Shown piece by piece: positions 26,753 to 34,733 of a stretch of 64,000 nt of DNA. Positions within the stretch are counted from its first letter, which is position 1, and each line of letters starts with the position of its first letter. The position numbers and the translations under genes were made by a program. The notes beneath the pieces were generated by a model. It had not been told where the DNA came from and searched no databases. It worked only from the letters and a program-made list of their open reading frames with translations. Where the stretch lies: NCBI RefSeq assembly GCF_001653795.1, contig NZ_CP011514.1, positions 1,362,163 to 1,426,162 of the forward strand, in the 5' to 3' direction. Source of the DNA: Mitsuaria sp. 7. Lineage in GTDB: Bacteria; Pseudomonadota; Gammaproteobacteria; Burkholderiales; Burkholderiaceae_C.

Positions 26753-28164
26753 GCTTTGTCCTGCGGTGAATGCGGTGAATGCGGCGAATGCGGGAAGAGG
26801 GCGGCGGACGGGAGCGCCCTGAACAGCGGCGAGCGCGGCACGCCGAAGCTCTGCAGCGCGAAGCCGGTCTCGATGGGGTAGTGCTCCCTGCCGGTGAGCT
26901 CGCGGATCAGGCAGGAGTTGCGGTAGCAGGCCAGGCCCAGCTCGGGGTTGCTCAGCCCGTGGCTGTGCAGGCCGCCGTTCTGCACGTAGACCTCGCTGCC
27001 CGCGCTGTCGACCGCATAGTTGCGCGTCGGCTGATAGCGGCCCTGGCGGTCGAAGCGCAGGCGATGCTCGATGCCGCCGAGGAAGCGCGGCACGCGCTGC
27101 CGGTAGCCGGTGGCGAAGATCAGTCCGTCCGTCTGATGCTCGAAGACCTCACCCGTGTCGGTGCGATGGAACTCCAGCACGTGCTGCCCGCTGGCCTCGT
27201 CGAATCGGCAGCGGCGCAGCTCCGACTGGGTGACCAGATGCGCCGGGTGGCTGCGACGCTGCCGCGCGCGCTCGAGCTGGTGGTAGATGTCGTCCATCAG
27301 CCGCGCGTTGATGCCCTTGTAGAGGCTGTCCTGCCGGGCCAGCACGGCGGGCTTGCGGTCCTCGGGCAGGTCGTAGAAGTAGTCGGTGTAGTCCGGGGAG
27401 AACATCTCCAGCGTGAGCCGGGTCGTCTCCATCTGGAAGAAGTAGGGGGAGCGCGTGATCCAGTTGACCGTGGTGCCGCGTGACGCGGCTTCCTTCAGCA
27501 GGTCGTGACAGACCTCGGCGGCGCTCTGGCCGCTGCCGACGATGGTCACGGAGCGCTTGTCCAGCAGCTGCGCCTTGTGCTGCAGGTAGTGGGCCGTGTG
27601 CAGGTAGGGATGGGCGTCGCCCTCGCAGCAGGCCGGCAGGCTGGGTTGGGCGCCGACGCCCAGCACCAGCTTGCGCGCGAGGAACTCGACCAGCGCGCCG
27701 TCCGCGCGGCGCGCATGGACGCGGTAGGCGGCGCCGCCCGCGGCGTGGGCGTCATGGGACACGGCCACCACCTCGTGGCCGAAGCGCACGTTGGGCAGGC
27801 GCCGCGAGGCCCACTGGCAGTAGCGGTTGAAAGCCTCGCGGGTGATGTAGTGCGGACCGTTGATGTAGTGCGAGTAGATCTCGCCGCTGTGCTTGCAGTA
27901 GTTGAGGTAGCTGTATTCGCTGGTCGGGTCGGCCAGGCTGACGAGGTCGGCCAGGCAGGGGTTCTGCAGCGTGGTCTCGTCGATCAGCATGCCGGGGTGC
28001 CAGTTGAATTCCCGGTGGCTGTCGAGGAAGAGCGCGCGGCACGGCACCGGCGCGTCGGCCAGCGGCGCCATCAGGCACGCGAGGCTGAGATTGAAGGGGC
28101 CGAGGCCGATGCCGATGACATCAAGGACCTCGGCGTCGGTGGATCGGGGATCGTTGCCAGGCAT
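26743..28164 (-). CDS. FAD-dependent diamine/lysine/ornithine N-monooxygenase (AlcA/IucD/PvdA family)
   Basis: A 473-residue class B N-hydroxylating monooxygenase. The FAD motif GIGLGPFNLSLACLM is near residue 20, the NADPH motif TIVGSGQSAAEVCHDLL near residue 205, and the substrate-binding FATGYRQRVP near residue 360, followed by NGGLHSHGLSNPELGLACYR. It catalyses the first step of hydroxamate synthesis. The substrate (putrescine, cadaverine, lysine or ornithine) cannot be read from sequence; putrescine is favoured by the alcaligin-like context. The C-terminus has an in-frame His-Ser-Pro repeat. A candidate promoter precedes it at 28229-28253. Confidence 0.9.
   Translation of the reverse strand: MPGNDPRSTDAEVLDVIGIGLGPFNLSLACLMAPLADAPVPCRALFLDSHREFNWHPGMLIDETTLQNPCLADLVSLADPTSEYSYLNYCKHSGEIYSHYINGPHYITREAFNRYCQWASRRLPNVRFGHEVVAVSHDAHAAGGAAYRVHARRADGALVEFLARKLVLGVGAQPSLPACCEGDAHPYLHTAHYLQHKAQLLDKRSVTIVGSGQSAAEVCHDLLKEAASRGTTVNWITRSPYFFQMETTRLTLEMFSPDYTDYFYDLPEDRKPAVLARQDSLYKGINARLMDDIYHQLERARQRRSHPAHLVTQSELRRCRFDEASGQHVLEFHRTDTGEVFEHQTDGLIFATGYRQRVPRFLGGIEHRLRFDRQGRYQPTRNYAVDSAGSEVYVQNGGLHSHGLSNPELGLACYRNSCLIRELTGREHYPIETGFALQSFGVPRSPLFRALPSAALFPHSPHSPHSPQDKACA
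26762..26788. repeat. 9-bp tandem repeat in the N-hydroxylase C-terminus
   Basis: Three copies of TGCGGTGAA (the third has C at position 6) at 26762-26770, 26771-26779 and 26780-26788. They encode the HSP repeats near the C-terminus of the N-hydroxylase, just before its overlap with the exporter gene. Confidence 0.75.
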
Positions 28165-28293
28165 CGTGGCCGCCTTCCAGTCGCTGAGAGTGGGGTGCGC
28201 GGTGGTCGACCGCGCGCTACCTCCCTTTGACGGATCCCGCGCCGGAATTTTCAGGAAGAGGACCTGCGATCCGAGGGGCTACTCCGGGGACGC

Positions 28294-28827
28294 TCAGTTC
28301 GAACGGCCGAGTTCCGGGCACCGCGTCAACGCCCGCAGTGCGTCCTGCACCATGGCGTTCACGAGCGTGGTCGAGACGTCCAGCCGCTGCGCCACTTCCT
28401 GCTGCGTGTGGCCGTGCACGCGGTGCAGCACGAAGGCCTGGCGCGTGCGCGCGGGCAGACCGCGCAGGCATCGATCGACACACTGCAGGAGCTGGCGGCC
28501 CATGGCCTGGTGTTCGGGCGTGCCGGTGCCGGCTTCGAGGTCCTGGCCCTCGCCCTCGTCCTCCTCGCCGATCAGTTGCCGCTCGGTCTGGCGGCGGCGG
28601 AGGTGGTCGATGCAGAGGTGCTTCACGACCCGCATGCAATAGGCCACCGGCTGTTGCACGCCGGGCGGCGGCGTGCTCTGCATCAGCTTCATGTAGGCCT
28701 CCTGCACCACGTCGTCGGCGAGGTCGCGGTCGCCCATCCAGCGCCACGCCGCGCGCTTGAGCAGCGGACGGTGGGCGATGAAGTCGGCGACGACGGGGTG
28801 GGTGGACGGCGACTGCGGCGCCGTCAT
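28294..28827 (-). CDS. ECF RNA polymerase sigma factor (FecI-type), second of the locus
   Basis: A 177-residue sigma-70 family ECF factor. Region 2 includes RDLADDVVQEAYMKLMQS and region 4 the HTH HTQQEVAQRLDVSTTLVNAMV. It follows the TonB receptor gene by one base, so it is co-expressed with it, and lies just upstream of the siderophore biosynthesis operon. No FecR-like anti-sigma gene follows it, unlike the other sigma gene at 32446-32979. It likely directs transcription of biosynthesis or uptake genes under iron starvation, as PvdS or OrbS do. This role is inferred from position. Confidence 0.88.
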   Translation of the reverse strand: MTAPQSPSTHPVVADFIAHRPLLKRAAWRWMGDRDLADDVVQEAYMKLMQSTPPPGVQQPVAYCMRVVKHLCIDHLRRRQTERQLIGEEDEGEGQDLEAGTGTPEHQAMGRQLLQCVDRCLRGLPARTRQAFVLHRVHGHTQQEVAQRLDVSTTLVNAMVQDALRALTRCPELGRSN

Positions 28828-28828
28828 G

Positions 28829-31324
28829 TCAGAGCTTCCAGTTCAAGGTGAGCTGGCCGTTGCGCCCGGCGCCCTGCAGGCTCTGGTCCCAGTAGAGGCT
28901 GGCCAGGTACTTCCGGTCGGTCACGTTGTTGATCAGCAGATGGGCGCTCAGCCGGTCGCTGAAGTCGTAGCGCGCCATCAGGCCCAGCACGGCATAACCG
29001 GACTGCCGGGAAATGATGTCGCTGCCGTCCGGCGCGGCCTGCGTGCCGTTGACGCGGTGGATGGCGCTCTGCCAGCGCAAGGTCGTGCCGAGCTTGAGTT
29101 GAGGCAGCGCGGGCACGCGGTAGCGCGCCGACAGGCGCGCCGTGCGACGCGGAATGAAGGTGCGGGCGTCGGCGCCGGCGGCGTCCTCGATGCGCAGCTG
29201 CGTGTAGCCGGCCGTCAGGTCCCAGTCGGCACTCAGCCGGCCCGTCATCTCGAGCTCGAACCCCTTGGACGCCGCATCGATGCGGCGGTAGTACGAGAAC
29301 CCGCCGTCGGTGTCGAAGCCGGCGTACTCGGCCAGGTTGTTCTGTTTGGTGCGGAACACGGCGACCGAGCCGTTCAACTCGCCGTTGAGCCATTCGCCCT
29401 TGGCGCCGAGTTCCACGTTGCTCCCGGTGATCGGCCCGAGCAGCGCCTGGCGCGCATCGACCTGCGTCTGCGGGTTCACGATCTTGGTGTAGCTCGCGTA
29501 GAGCGAGTGGTGCGCGTCGACGTCGACGACCGTGCCGACGTAGGGGACGGTCTCGGCCTCCTTGTAGACGCGCGGCACCGCGCGGAAGCCCAGGCCCTCG
29601 CTGCGCATGCGGGTGTGGTTGAGTCCGAGCAGCAGCTTCCACGGATCGGCCAGGTTCACGCGCGTCATGGCGTAGATCGACTCGCGCCGGTTGACGAAGT
29701 CGGCCGAGCCGGTCCCGCCGCTCCAGGCCGGCTCGGGATAGCTGCCCCAGCCGTCGGGCGCCGTGATCGCCGTGCCGTTGCCGGCGCCGCGCTGGTAGGA
29801 TGCCTCGTTGTGCACCCGCGCCGTGTTGATGCCGACCACCGCATCGTGGCGGCGACCCAGCAGCTCGAAGGGGCCGGAGGCGCTGACGTCGAACAGCTTC
29901 TGGGTTTCGTCGGTCACCTGCGTGGAGAGCCAGCTCTCCGTGCCGGTCCCCGTCGTGCGGTCGGGCAGGGCGCCCGCGATGCTGAACAGCTTGCCGTCGG
30001 CGCGCAGCGTGCGGTAGCTCGCCATCGCCTTGGCGTTCCAGCCGTTGCCCAGCGCGTGCGCGAGCTCGACGAAGCCCGTCGTGTCGGTGTTGTCCCAGTG
30101 GGACCAGCGCGGCGCCGCCGCGGTCGAGCGCGGGTAGTCGGTGGGCGAGCCGTCCGCATAGTTCAGCGGCAGGCCGCCCCAGGCCGTGCCTTCGGGGCGG
30201 TTGGCCTGCCGCGACAGCCCCAGCGTCAGCGTCGTGCGCGGCGTGAGCGAGGCTTCGAGCAGCCCGGCCGCCAGGTTCTTGGTGAGCGCGTAGTTGTCCA
30301 TGAAGGACTCGTTGCGCTGGGCCATGACGATGGCGCGACCGCGCAGCGTGCCGGCCTCGTTGAGCGGACCCGACACATCGCCTTCGGCGCGCTTCTTGTT
30401 CCACGAGCCGAGCGTGAGGCCGACCGAGCCCTGGAAGTCCGCCGTGGGCCGCTTGCGCACGTAGTTCACGGTGGCCGCGGGATTGCCGGTGGACGACAGC
30501 AGGCCGTTGGCGCCGCGCAGCACTTCGACGCGGTCGTAGAGGGCGGTGTCGATGTCGCCAAGCTGGTCGCCGTTCGTGAACGGCATGCCGACGCCGTCGA
30601 TCTGGAAGTTGGAGATGTCGAAACCGCGGGCGTTGAAGTAGGTCCGGTCGGTCTCGACCACGTCGACCGAGACGCCGGTGGTGCTGGCGAGCACGTCGTT
30701 GGCGTTGAGCAGGCCGAAGTCGTCCATGCGCGCGCGGGTGACGACGGTGACGGACTGCGGCGTCTCGCGCGGCGACAGCGCCAGCCGCGTGGCCGTGCTG
30801 GAGGCGAGTGCGCCGTAGCGGTCGGTCGTCTCGCTCGCCGCCAGGCCGTTGCGGGCCTTGATCCGCACCGCCGGCAGGATGCCCGACGGCATCGCGGCCG
30901 CCTCATCGGGCGTTGCGCGCTCGACGACGAAGCTGCCGTCGGCCTGGGCCACCGCCTTCAGCGAGGTGTCGGTCAACAGGCTGCGCAGGCCGGCGTCCAC
31001 CGTGTAGTTCCCGTTCAGTCCGGCGCTTTGACGACCCTCGACCAGCTTGGGGTCGAAGGACAGCAGGACGCCCGCGCTGCGGGCCAGGCGGTTGAGCGCC
31101 AGATCGAGCGGACCAGGCGGGATGTTGAAGCTGCGTGCGGCCGATGCCGCCGGCGCGACGCCACCGCTGGCGTTGGCGTTGTTGCTAGCGCTCTGTTGCG
31201 CGAGAACGGCTGCCGGCGCGAGCGGCAGGGCGAAACAGGCCGCCATGCTCGCGGCGGACAGGGAGGAACGCTTGAACAGGATCGTGGAAGCAGCAGGGGC
31301 GGCGCGGAGGCGTCGGGCGGTCAT
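28829..31324 (-). CDS. TonB-dependent siderophore receptor with STN signalling domain
   Basis: An 831-residue receptor. Order: signal peptide (about 1-45, ASMAACFALPLAPAAVLA), an STN secretin/TonB N-terminal signalling domain (NIPPGPLDLALNRLARSAGVL, about 65-130), a plug (PQSVTVVTRARMDDFGLLN, ARGFDISNFQIDGV, VLRGANGLLSSTGNPAATVN) and a beta-barrel ending WKL. It belongs to the FpvA/FauA/FecA transducing group. It should import the ferric siderophore made by this locus and signal through the FecR at 31418-32449 to the FecI sigma factor. Together with the sigma gene 1 base downstream it is transcribed away from fecIR. Confidence 0.92.
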   Translation of the reverse strand: MTARRLRAAPAASTILFKRSSLSAASMAACFALPLAPAAVLAQQSASNNANASGGVAPAASAARSFNIPPGPLDLALNRLARSAGVLLSFDPKLVEGRQSAGLNGNYTVDAGLRSLLTDTSLKAVAQADGSFVVERATPDEAAAMPSGILPAVRIKARNGLAASETTDRYGALASSTATRLALSPRETPQSVTVVTRARMDDFGLLNANDVLASTTGVSVDVVETDRTYFNARGFDISNFQIDGVGMPFTNGDQLGDIDTALYDRVEVLRGANGLLSSTGNPAATVNYVRKRPTADFQGSVGLTLGSWNKKRAEGDVSGPLNEAGTLRGRAIVMAQRNESFMDNYALTKNLAAGLLEASLTPRTTLTLGLSRQANRPEGTAWGGLPLNYADGSPTDYPRSTAAAPRWSHWDNTDTTGFVELAHALGNGWNAKAMASYRTLRADGKLFSIAGALPDRTTGTGTESWLSTQVTDETQKLFDVSASGPFELLGRRHDAVVGINTARVHNEASYQRGAGNGTAITAPDGWGSYPEPAWSGGTGSADFVNRRESIYAMTRVNLADPWKLLLGLNHTRMRSEGLGFRAVPRVYKEAETVPYVGTVVDVDAHHSLYASYTKIVNPQTQVDARQALLGPITGSNVELGAKGEWLNGELNGSVAVFRTKQNNLAEYAGFDTDGGFSYYRRIDAASKGFELEMTGRLSADWDLTAGYTQLRIEDAAGADARTFIPRRTARLSARYRVPALPQLKLGTTLRWQSAIHRVNGTQAAPDGSDIISRQSGYAVLGLMARYDFSDRLSAHLLINNVTDRKYLASLYWDQSLQGAGRNGQLTLNWKL

Positions 31325-31417
31325 GGAAACCTTTCGTCGGAGAGTGGTGGTTTTCCTGTGAACCGAACGAGTCGCCGAAAACTGCAGTCCCTTCTCAAAA
31401 ATTTCTCGAAAAAATTT

Positions 31418-32449
31418 TCAGCGCGCCTCCAGGGTCACCCACCAGGAGGTGCGCGCGCGTGCCCGGACCGGCAAGGTGCGCTGGATCGCGGCCACCACGC
31501 GGTTCAGGTCGTCGACGGGAAACACCCCCGAGATGCGCAGCCTGGCCACGGCCGGGTCGCAGCGCAGCCAGCCGTGGCGGTAGCGCGCCAGCTCCGCGGC
31601 CAGTGCCGCGAGCGGCATGTCGCGCGCCACGAGCAGGCCATCGACCCAGGCGCCGGCGCCGCCGTCGGCCGCCTCGATGGCGCCCGCGCCGCGGGCGTCG
31701 AAGTCCCATTGCTCACCCGGGGCGAGTCGGCGGCGGGGCAGTTCCCCGCTGCCCGGGCTCACGTCGACCCAGCCCTCCAGCGCCTGCACCATCGTTCGTG
31801 CGGCGAGTTGGCGCACGATGAAGCGGCCTTCTTCCGTCTGGATCCTGCCCTGCGCCGTACGGACGACGAAGGGCCGTGACGCCGCGGCGTCGGTGCGGTT
31901 GCCGTTTCCCTTGCCGTTGCCGTTGCTGCGGGCGCACTCGACCAGCACCTCGCCGGCAAAGAGGTCCACGCAACGTTCTTGAGCGTCGACGCGGGCATCC
32001 AGCGCCGTGGCGGTGTTGAGATGCAGCACGCTGCCGTCCGCCAGCGCCACGCGTCGTCGCTCGCCCACGCCGGTGCGGTGCGAGGCCGCCAGACATTGCC
32101 AGCCGCCGTCGGGCGAGCTCGCGAGTCCGATGCCCGCGGTCCCGGCCAGCAGCGCCAGACCCTTGAGCATCGACCGGCGTCGCGGCGCGGGCTCCGGCTC
32201 GCGCGTCGCTGCCAGCGTGCTTCGCGCCAGCGCAGGCGGCAAGGCCTTCAGCCTCAGGCTGAACGCACTCATCAGGGCCCACGCCTGCGCATGCTCCGGC
32301 CGTTCGTGCTGCCAGCGCTCGCAGGCCTGGTAGTCCTGGGGCGTCGCGCGTCCGGATTGGAGCTTGACCATCCAGGCCACGGCGGCCTCGACGGCCGCGT
32401 CTGCGACCGGCGGGTGCAACTCGCCCGGTGCCAGGCCGGGGCTCGTCAT
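31418..32449 (-). CDS. fecR: FecR-type anti-sigma regulator
   Basis: A 343-residue membrane anti-sigma protein. The cytoplasmic domain (DAAVEAAVAWMVKLQSGRAT... CERWQHERPEHAQAW) is followed by one transmembrane segment (LKGLALLAGTAGIGLA, about 95-110, preceded by RRR) and the periplasmic FecR domain (TGVGERRRVALADGSVLHLNTATAL, VDLFAGEVLVE). It keeps its sigma factor off until the receptor STN domain signals. The start overlaps the fecI stop (32446-32449, ATGA). An Asn-Gly repeat (NGNGKGNGNR) interrupts the periplasmic domain. Confidence 0.9.
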   Translation of the reverse strand: MTSPGLAPGELHPPVADAAVEAAVAWMVKLQSGRATPQDYQACERWQHERPEHAQAWALMSAFSLRLKALPPALARSTLAATREPEPAPRRRSMLKGLALLAGTAGIGLASSPDGGWQCLAASHRTGVGERRRVALADGSVLHLNTATALDARVDAQERCVDLFAGEVLVECARSNGNGKGNGNRTDAAASRPFVVRTAQGRIQTEEGRFIVRQLAARTMVQALEGWVDVSPGSGELPRRRLAPGEQWDFDARGAGAIEAADGGAGAWVDGLLVARDMPLAALAAELARYRHGWLRCDPAVARLRISGVFPVDDLNRVVAAIQRTLPVRARARTSWWVTLEAR

Positions 32450-32979
32450 TGCAGCGACATGCCTTGCCGAGCCTGGTAGCAGGCGTTGAAGGCCTTGGTC
32501 ATGTACTGCTGGACGGAGCTGAGCGAGACGCCGAGTTCCTTGGCGATCTGGCTGTACGGCAGCCCGTCGATCTGCGACAGCAGGAAGGCCTGCTGGACCT
32601 TGGCGGGCAGTCCGCGGAGCACCGCATCGACCTCGACCAGGGTCTCCAGCATGACCTGCTGGTCCTCGACCGACGGCGTCTGGTCTTGCGAGATCAGCGA
32701 GAGGGCTTCGAGGAACGCGCGCTCCAGCGCCGCCCGCCGCAGGTGGTCGACCATCAGCCCGTGGGCGATGGTGCTGAGCAGGGCCTTGCCGCCGCCCAGA
32801 TCGGCATGCCAGGTGAGGGCGTCCCGGCGCACCAGCACGCGCGCGAAGGTGTCGTGCGCCAGGTCCGCCGCATGATGGGGACACCCGAGGCGGCGCCGCA
32901 GCCAGCCGACCAACCACTGGTGATGGCCACGGTAGAGGTGGCCCACGGCGGTGAGGTTGAGGGTGTGCGTGTCTTGCAT
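32446..32979 (-). CDS. fecI: FecI-type ECF sigma factor
   Basis: A 177-residue ECF sigma factor. Region 2 has LGCPHHAADLAHDTFARVL and DHLRR; region 4 has LPAKVQQAFLLSQIDGLPYSQIAKELGVSLSSVQQY. It is activated by its FecR partner upon ferric-siderophore binding to the receptor, then transcribes the receptor gene. First gene of the iron block and preceded by a Fur box at 33017-33035, so iron starvation should relieve repression. The start MQDTHTLN was chosen because it lies between the Fur box and the conserved region. Confidence 0.9.
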   Translation of the reverse strand: MQDTHTLNLTAVGHLYRGHHQWLVGWLRRRLGCPHHAADLAHDTFARVLVRRDALTWHADLGGGKALLSTIAHGLMVDHLRRAALERAFLEALSLISQDQTPSVEDQQVMLETLVEVDAVLRGLPAKVQQAFLLSQIDGLPYSQIAKELGVSLSSVQQYMTKAFNACYQARQGMSLQ

Positions 32980-33016
32980 GGGGCGGCTCGAACGGGCGAC
33001 CTGCGTGTCGTTTACA

Positions 33017-33035
33017 AATAAAAACGATTCGCATT
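33017..33035 (-). promoter_or_regulatory. Fur box upstream of fecI
   Basis: On the minus strand AATGCGAATCGTTTTTATT fits the 9-1-9 inverted-repeat layout of Fur sites of proteobacteria (GATAATGATAATCATTATC), with the typical beta-proteobacterial AATGCGAAT first arm. It lies about 38 bases upstream of the fecI ATG in AT-rich DNA. Confidence 0.6.
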
Positions 33036-33204
33036 TACGCACAAACCGCCGCGACAGGTCAATGCTTGGGCCCAGAGGTCCTGGGTGCTCCCAGGGGGCT
33101 TCAGCCCTTGAGCATGGCCCCGAACAGGTGGCGCCTGAACCGCTCCAGCGGCGCGGTGCTGTGATGCAGCCGGGACATCAGGATCGCGCCCGGAGACCTC
33201 CGCC

Positions 33205-33780
33205 ATGACCCTGCAAGACACCCGGCGCGCCCTCGTCGGCGATTGGCGCAGCCTCGCGCCCGAAGTGCGACCCAGCGCCGCGAAGAACCCGGACGGGACG
33301 CTGCGGCCGTTCTATCTGAGCCGCGCGTTCACCGCGTTCAGCGACGACCGTTTCGAGCTGACGATCCGCAACTGGGCGGACCCGTATGGAAAGGTGGAGG
33401 TCGCGCGCATCGTCCTGCGGGGCCACATCGGCTGGCCCGGGCCGCATCCGCTGATAGCTGGCGCGCAGAAGGCCGATTTCACCGCTGACGAGGCTTACGA
33501 GGTCACGCCGATGGCGCAGGGCTTCGCGGATCTGCTCAACCAGGTGGCGACCATCGACGGAGGACCGTGGGTGGTGGGGCAGGGACGCAGCGTGTTGGGG
33601 CGGCGCTTCTTGCCGTTCGGGCTGGTCGAGGGGCAGCACTTCAAGGAGTACGACCTGATCCACCTGGACGGCGACTTGCTGTTCTGGGGAGCGCGACACA
33701 TCGACGGGCGCGGGTTCGATTCGGAGGAGAACCGGCCGACGAATCTGCAGATCCCGATGCGTCGGGTCGCGAGGTCCTGA
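33205..33780 (+). CDS. APCDD1-like conserved hypothetical protein
   Basis: A 191-residue soluble protein without a signal peptide or membrane helix. The sequence opens with LVGDWRSLAPEVRPSAAKNPDGTLRPFYLSRAFTAF, which resembles the APCDD1 domain of animal Wnt inhibitors that also occurs in some bacterial proteins, and closes with DLLFWGARHIDGRGFDSEENRPTNLQIPMRRV. The alignment is only from memory, so the assignment is tentative. No Cys is present, which differs from secreted APCDD1. It faces away from fecI, and its function is unknown. The start ATG is preceded by GAGACCTCCGCC. Confidence 0.45.
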   Translation: MTLQDTRRALVGDWRSLAPEVRPSAAKNPDGTLRPFYLSRAFTAFSDDRFELTIRNWADPYGKVEVARIVLRGHIGWPGPHPLIAGAQKADFTADEAYEVTPMAQGFADLLNQVATIDGGPWVVGQGRSVLGRRFLPFGLVEGQHFKEYDLIHLDGDLLFWGARHIDGRGFDSEENRPTNLQIPMRRVARS

Positions 33781-33867
33781 AACGGAGTCCTGGCGCCCGC
33801 ACCGCGAGTCGTGAACTACGTCACGGCAAATGGCGTGCCCGATGTGTCGATTTTGTTTACGTTCATG

Positions 33868-33883
33868 CCCCTAGTACTAGGGG
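33868..33883. promoter_or_regulatory. Perfect 16-bp palindrome upstream of the PEP-CTERM gene
   Basis: CCCCTAGTACTAGGGG is a perfect palindrome centred about 75 bases upstream of the expected start of transcription from the sigma-54 promoter at 33924-33939. This is the position expected for an enhancer-binding-protein site. The factor is not identified in the window. Confidence 0.6.
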
Positions 33884-33923
33884 TGATTGAAAAAATCTCA
33901 TATGAATCATTGAGTTAATGAAG

Positions 33924-33939
33924 TGGCACGACGGTTGCT
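33924..33939 (+). promoter_or_regulatory. Sigma-54 (-24/-12) promoter
   Basis: TGGCACGACGGTTGCT matches the consensus TGGCACG-N4-TTGCT at every position, with exact GG-N10-GC spacing. It lies 46 bases before the PEP-CTERM start codon. In floc-forming beta-proteobacteria PEP-CTERM genes are controlled by RpoN with PrsK/PrsR, in line with this find. Confidence 0.8.
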
Positions 33940-33985
33940 TTTGCACCTGCATCAACCATCAGCCGACCTCCCCGTCGCCACGACC

Positions 33986-34603
33986 ATGAAAACCAAGATC
34001 GCCGCTCTGCTCGCCACCCTGGCCTTCGTTGGCGCCGCCCAGGCGGCCCCGACCTACCTGCCGGTGGGCGCCCAGACCAACGTCGACATCAACAGCGTCC
34101 TGAACGGCGGCTGGACCCAGTGCTACGTCGGCACGATGGACCTGGCCATCGGCAGCAACGCCCAGAACGTGCTGAGCGCCTGCTCCGGCGACTACCTGAT
34201 GATGGCCGGCCGCGCGACCGGTTCGAACACGCTGCTGTCGCTGGCCGCCGCCCTGCGCGCCGACACCATCATCGACACGGGCCACACCAGCAACACGCAT
34301 GTGGCCAACGGCGCGAACTGGTACTACTCGCCGAACTGGTCCTGGGGCTTCACCGCGCTGGGCGACGGCGTCGCTAACGGCGAGTGCGACACCAGCAGCG
34401 GCGCGCAGAGCATGTGCCTGCATACCTTCGATTTCGTCGGCGGCTACCGCATCAACGACCTCCAGGGTCTGAACGGCAGCACCGACTACCAGAAGATCTT
34501 CTTCCAGGCTTCCGCCGCGGAAGTGCCGGAACCCGCCACGCTGGCGCTGGCCGGCCTGGCGCTGGTCGGTGTCGCCGTGTCGCGTCGTCGCAAGGCGGCC
34601 TGA
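33986..34603 (+). CDS. PEP-CTERM sorting-domain protein
   Basis: A 205-residue exported protein with an N-terminal signal peptide (TKIAALLATLAFVGAAQA) and a C-terminal tripartite PEP-CTERM signal: VPEPATLALAGLALVGVAVSRRRKAA, comprising VPEP, a hydrophobic helix and an Arg-rich end. Exosortase/EpsH cleaves such signals and sends the protein into the extracellular polysaccharide matrix. The body is Gly/Asn/Ser-rich (NWYYSPNWSWGF). The ATG was chosen by the signal peptide. No exosortase gene is in the window. Transcription is predicted from a sigma-54 promoter with an upstream palindrome, and a strong terminator follows. Confidence 0.9.
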   Translation: MKTKIAALLATLAFVGAAQAAPTYLPVGAQTNVDINSVLNGGWTQCYVGTMDLAIGSNAQNVLSACSGDYLMMAGRATGSNTLLSLAAALRADTIIDTGHTSNTHVANGANWYYSPNWSWGFTALGDGVANGECDTSSGAQSMCLHTFDFVGGYRINDLQGLNGSTDYQKIFFQASAAEVPEPATLALAGLALVGVAVSRRRKAA

Positions 34604-34670
34604 TCGGCAGGTCACGTGATCCTCACGTGACCGCGTGATCCGGCGCCGCCCTCCATGGGCGGCGCGAAAG

Positions 34671-34708
34671 CAGGAAAGCCCCGCGGCGTGAGTCGCGGGG
34701 CTTTCCTG
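34671..34708 (+). terminator. Intrinsic terminator after the PEP-CTERM gene
   Basis: A perfect 15-bp stem CAGGAAAGCCCCGCG / CGCGGGGCTTTCCTG around an 8-base loop, preceded by a smaller 9-bp hairpin (34643-34665). It lies between the PEP-CTERM gene and the convergent gene at 34734-36407 and may terminate both. Confidence 0.75.
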
Positions 34709-34733
34709 TTTCTGGCGTCAGCGCTTCAGCGCT

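Noticed and set aside
31413..31421. Second copy of the CTGAAAATT motif upstream of the receptor
   Set aside because: The 9-bp match overlaps the fecR stop codon and lacks a CGTC at suitable spacing, so it may be chance.
28757..31879. A 1040-codon open frame on the plus strand across the receptor and sigma genes
   Set aside because: It lies opposite the clearly coding TonB receptor; long antisense frames are common in GC-rich DNA. The translation is rich in Arg, Ala, Gly and Val with no domain.
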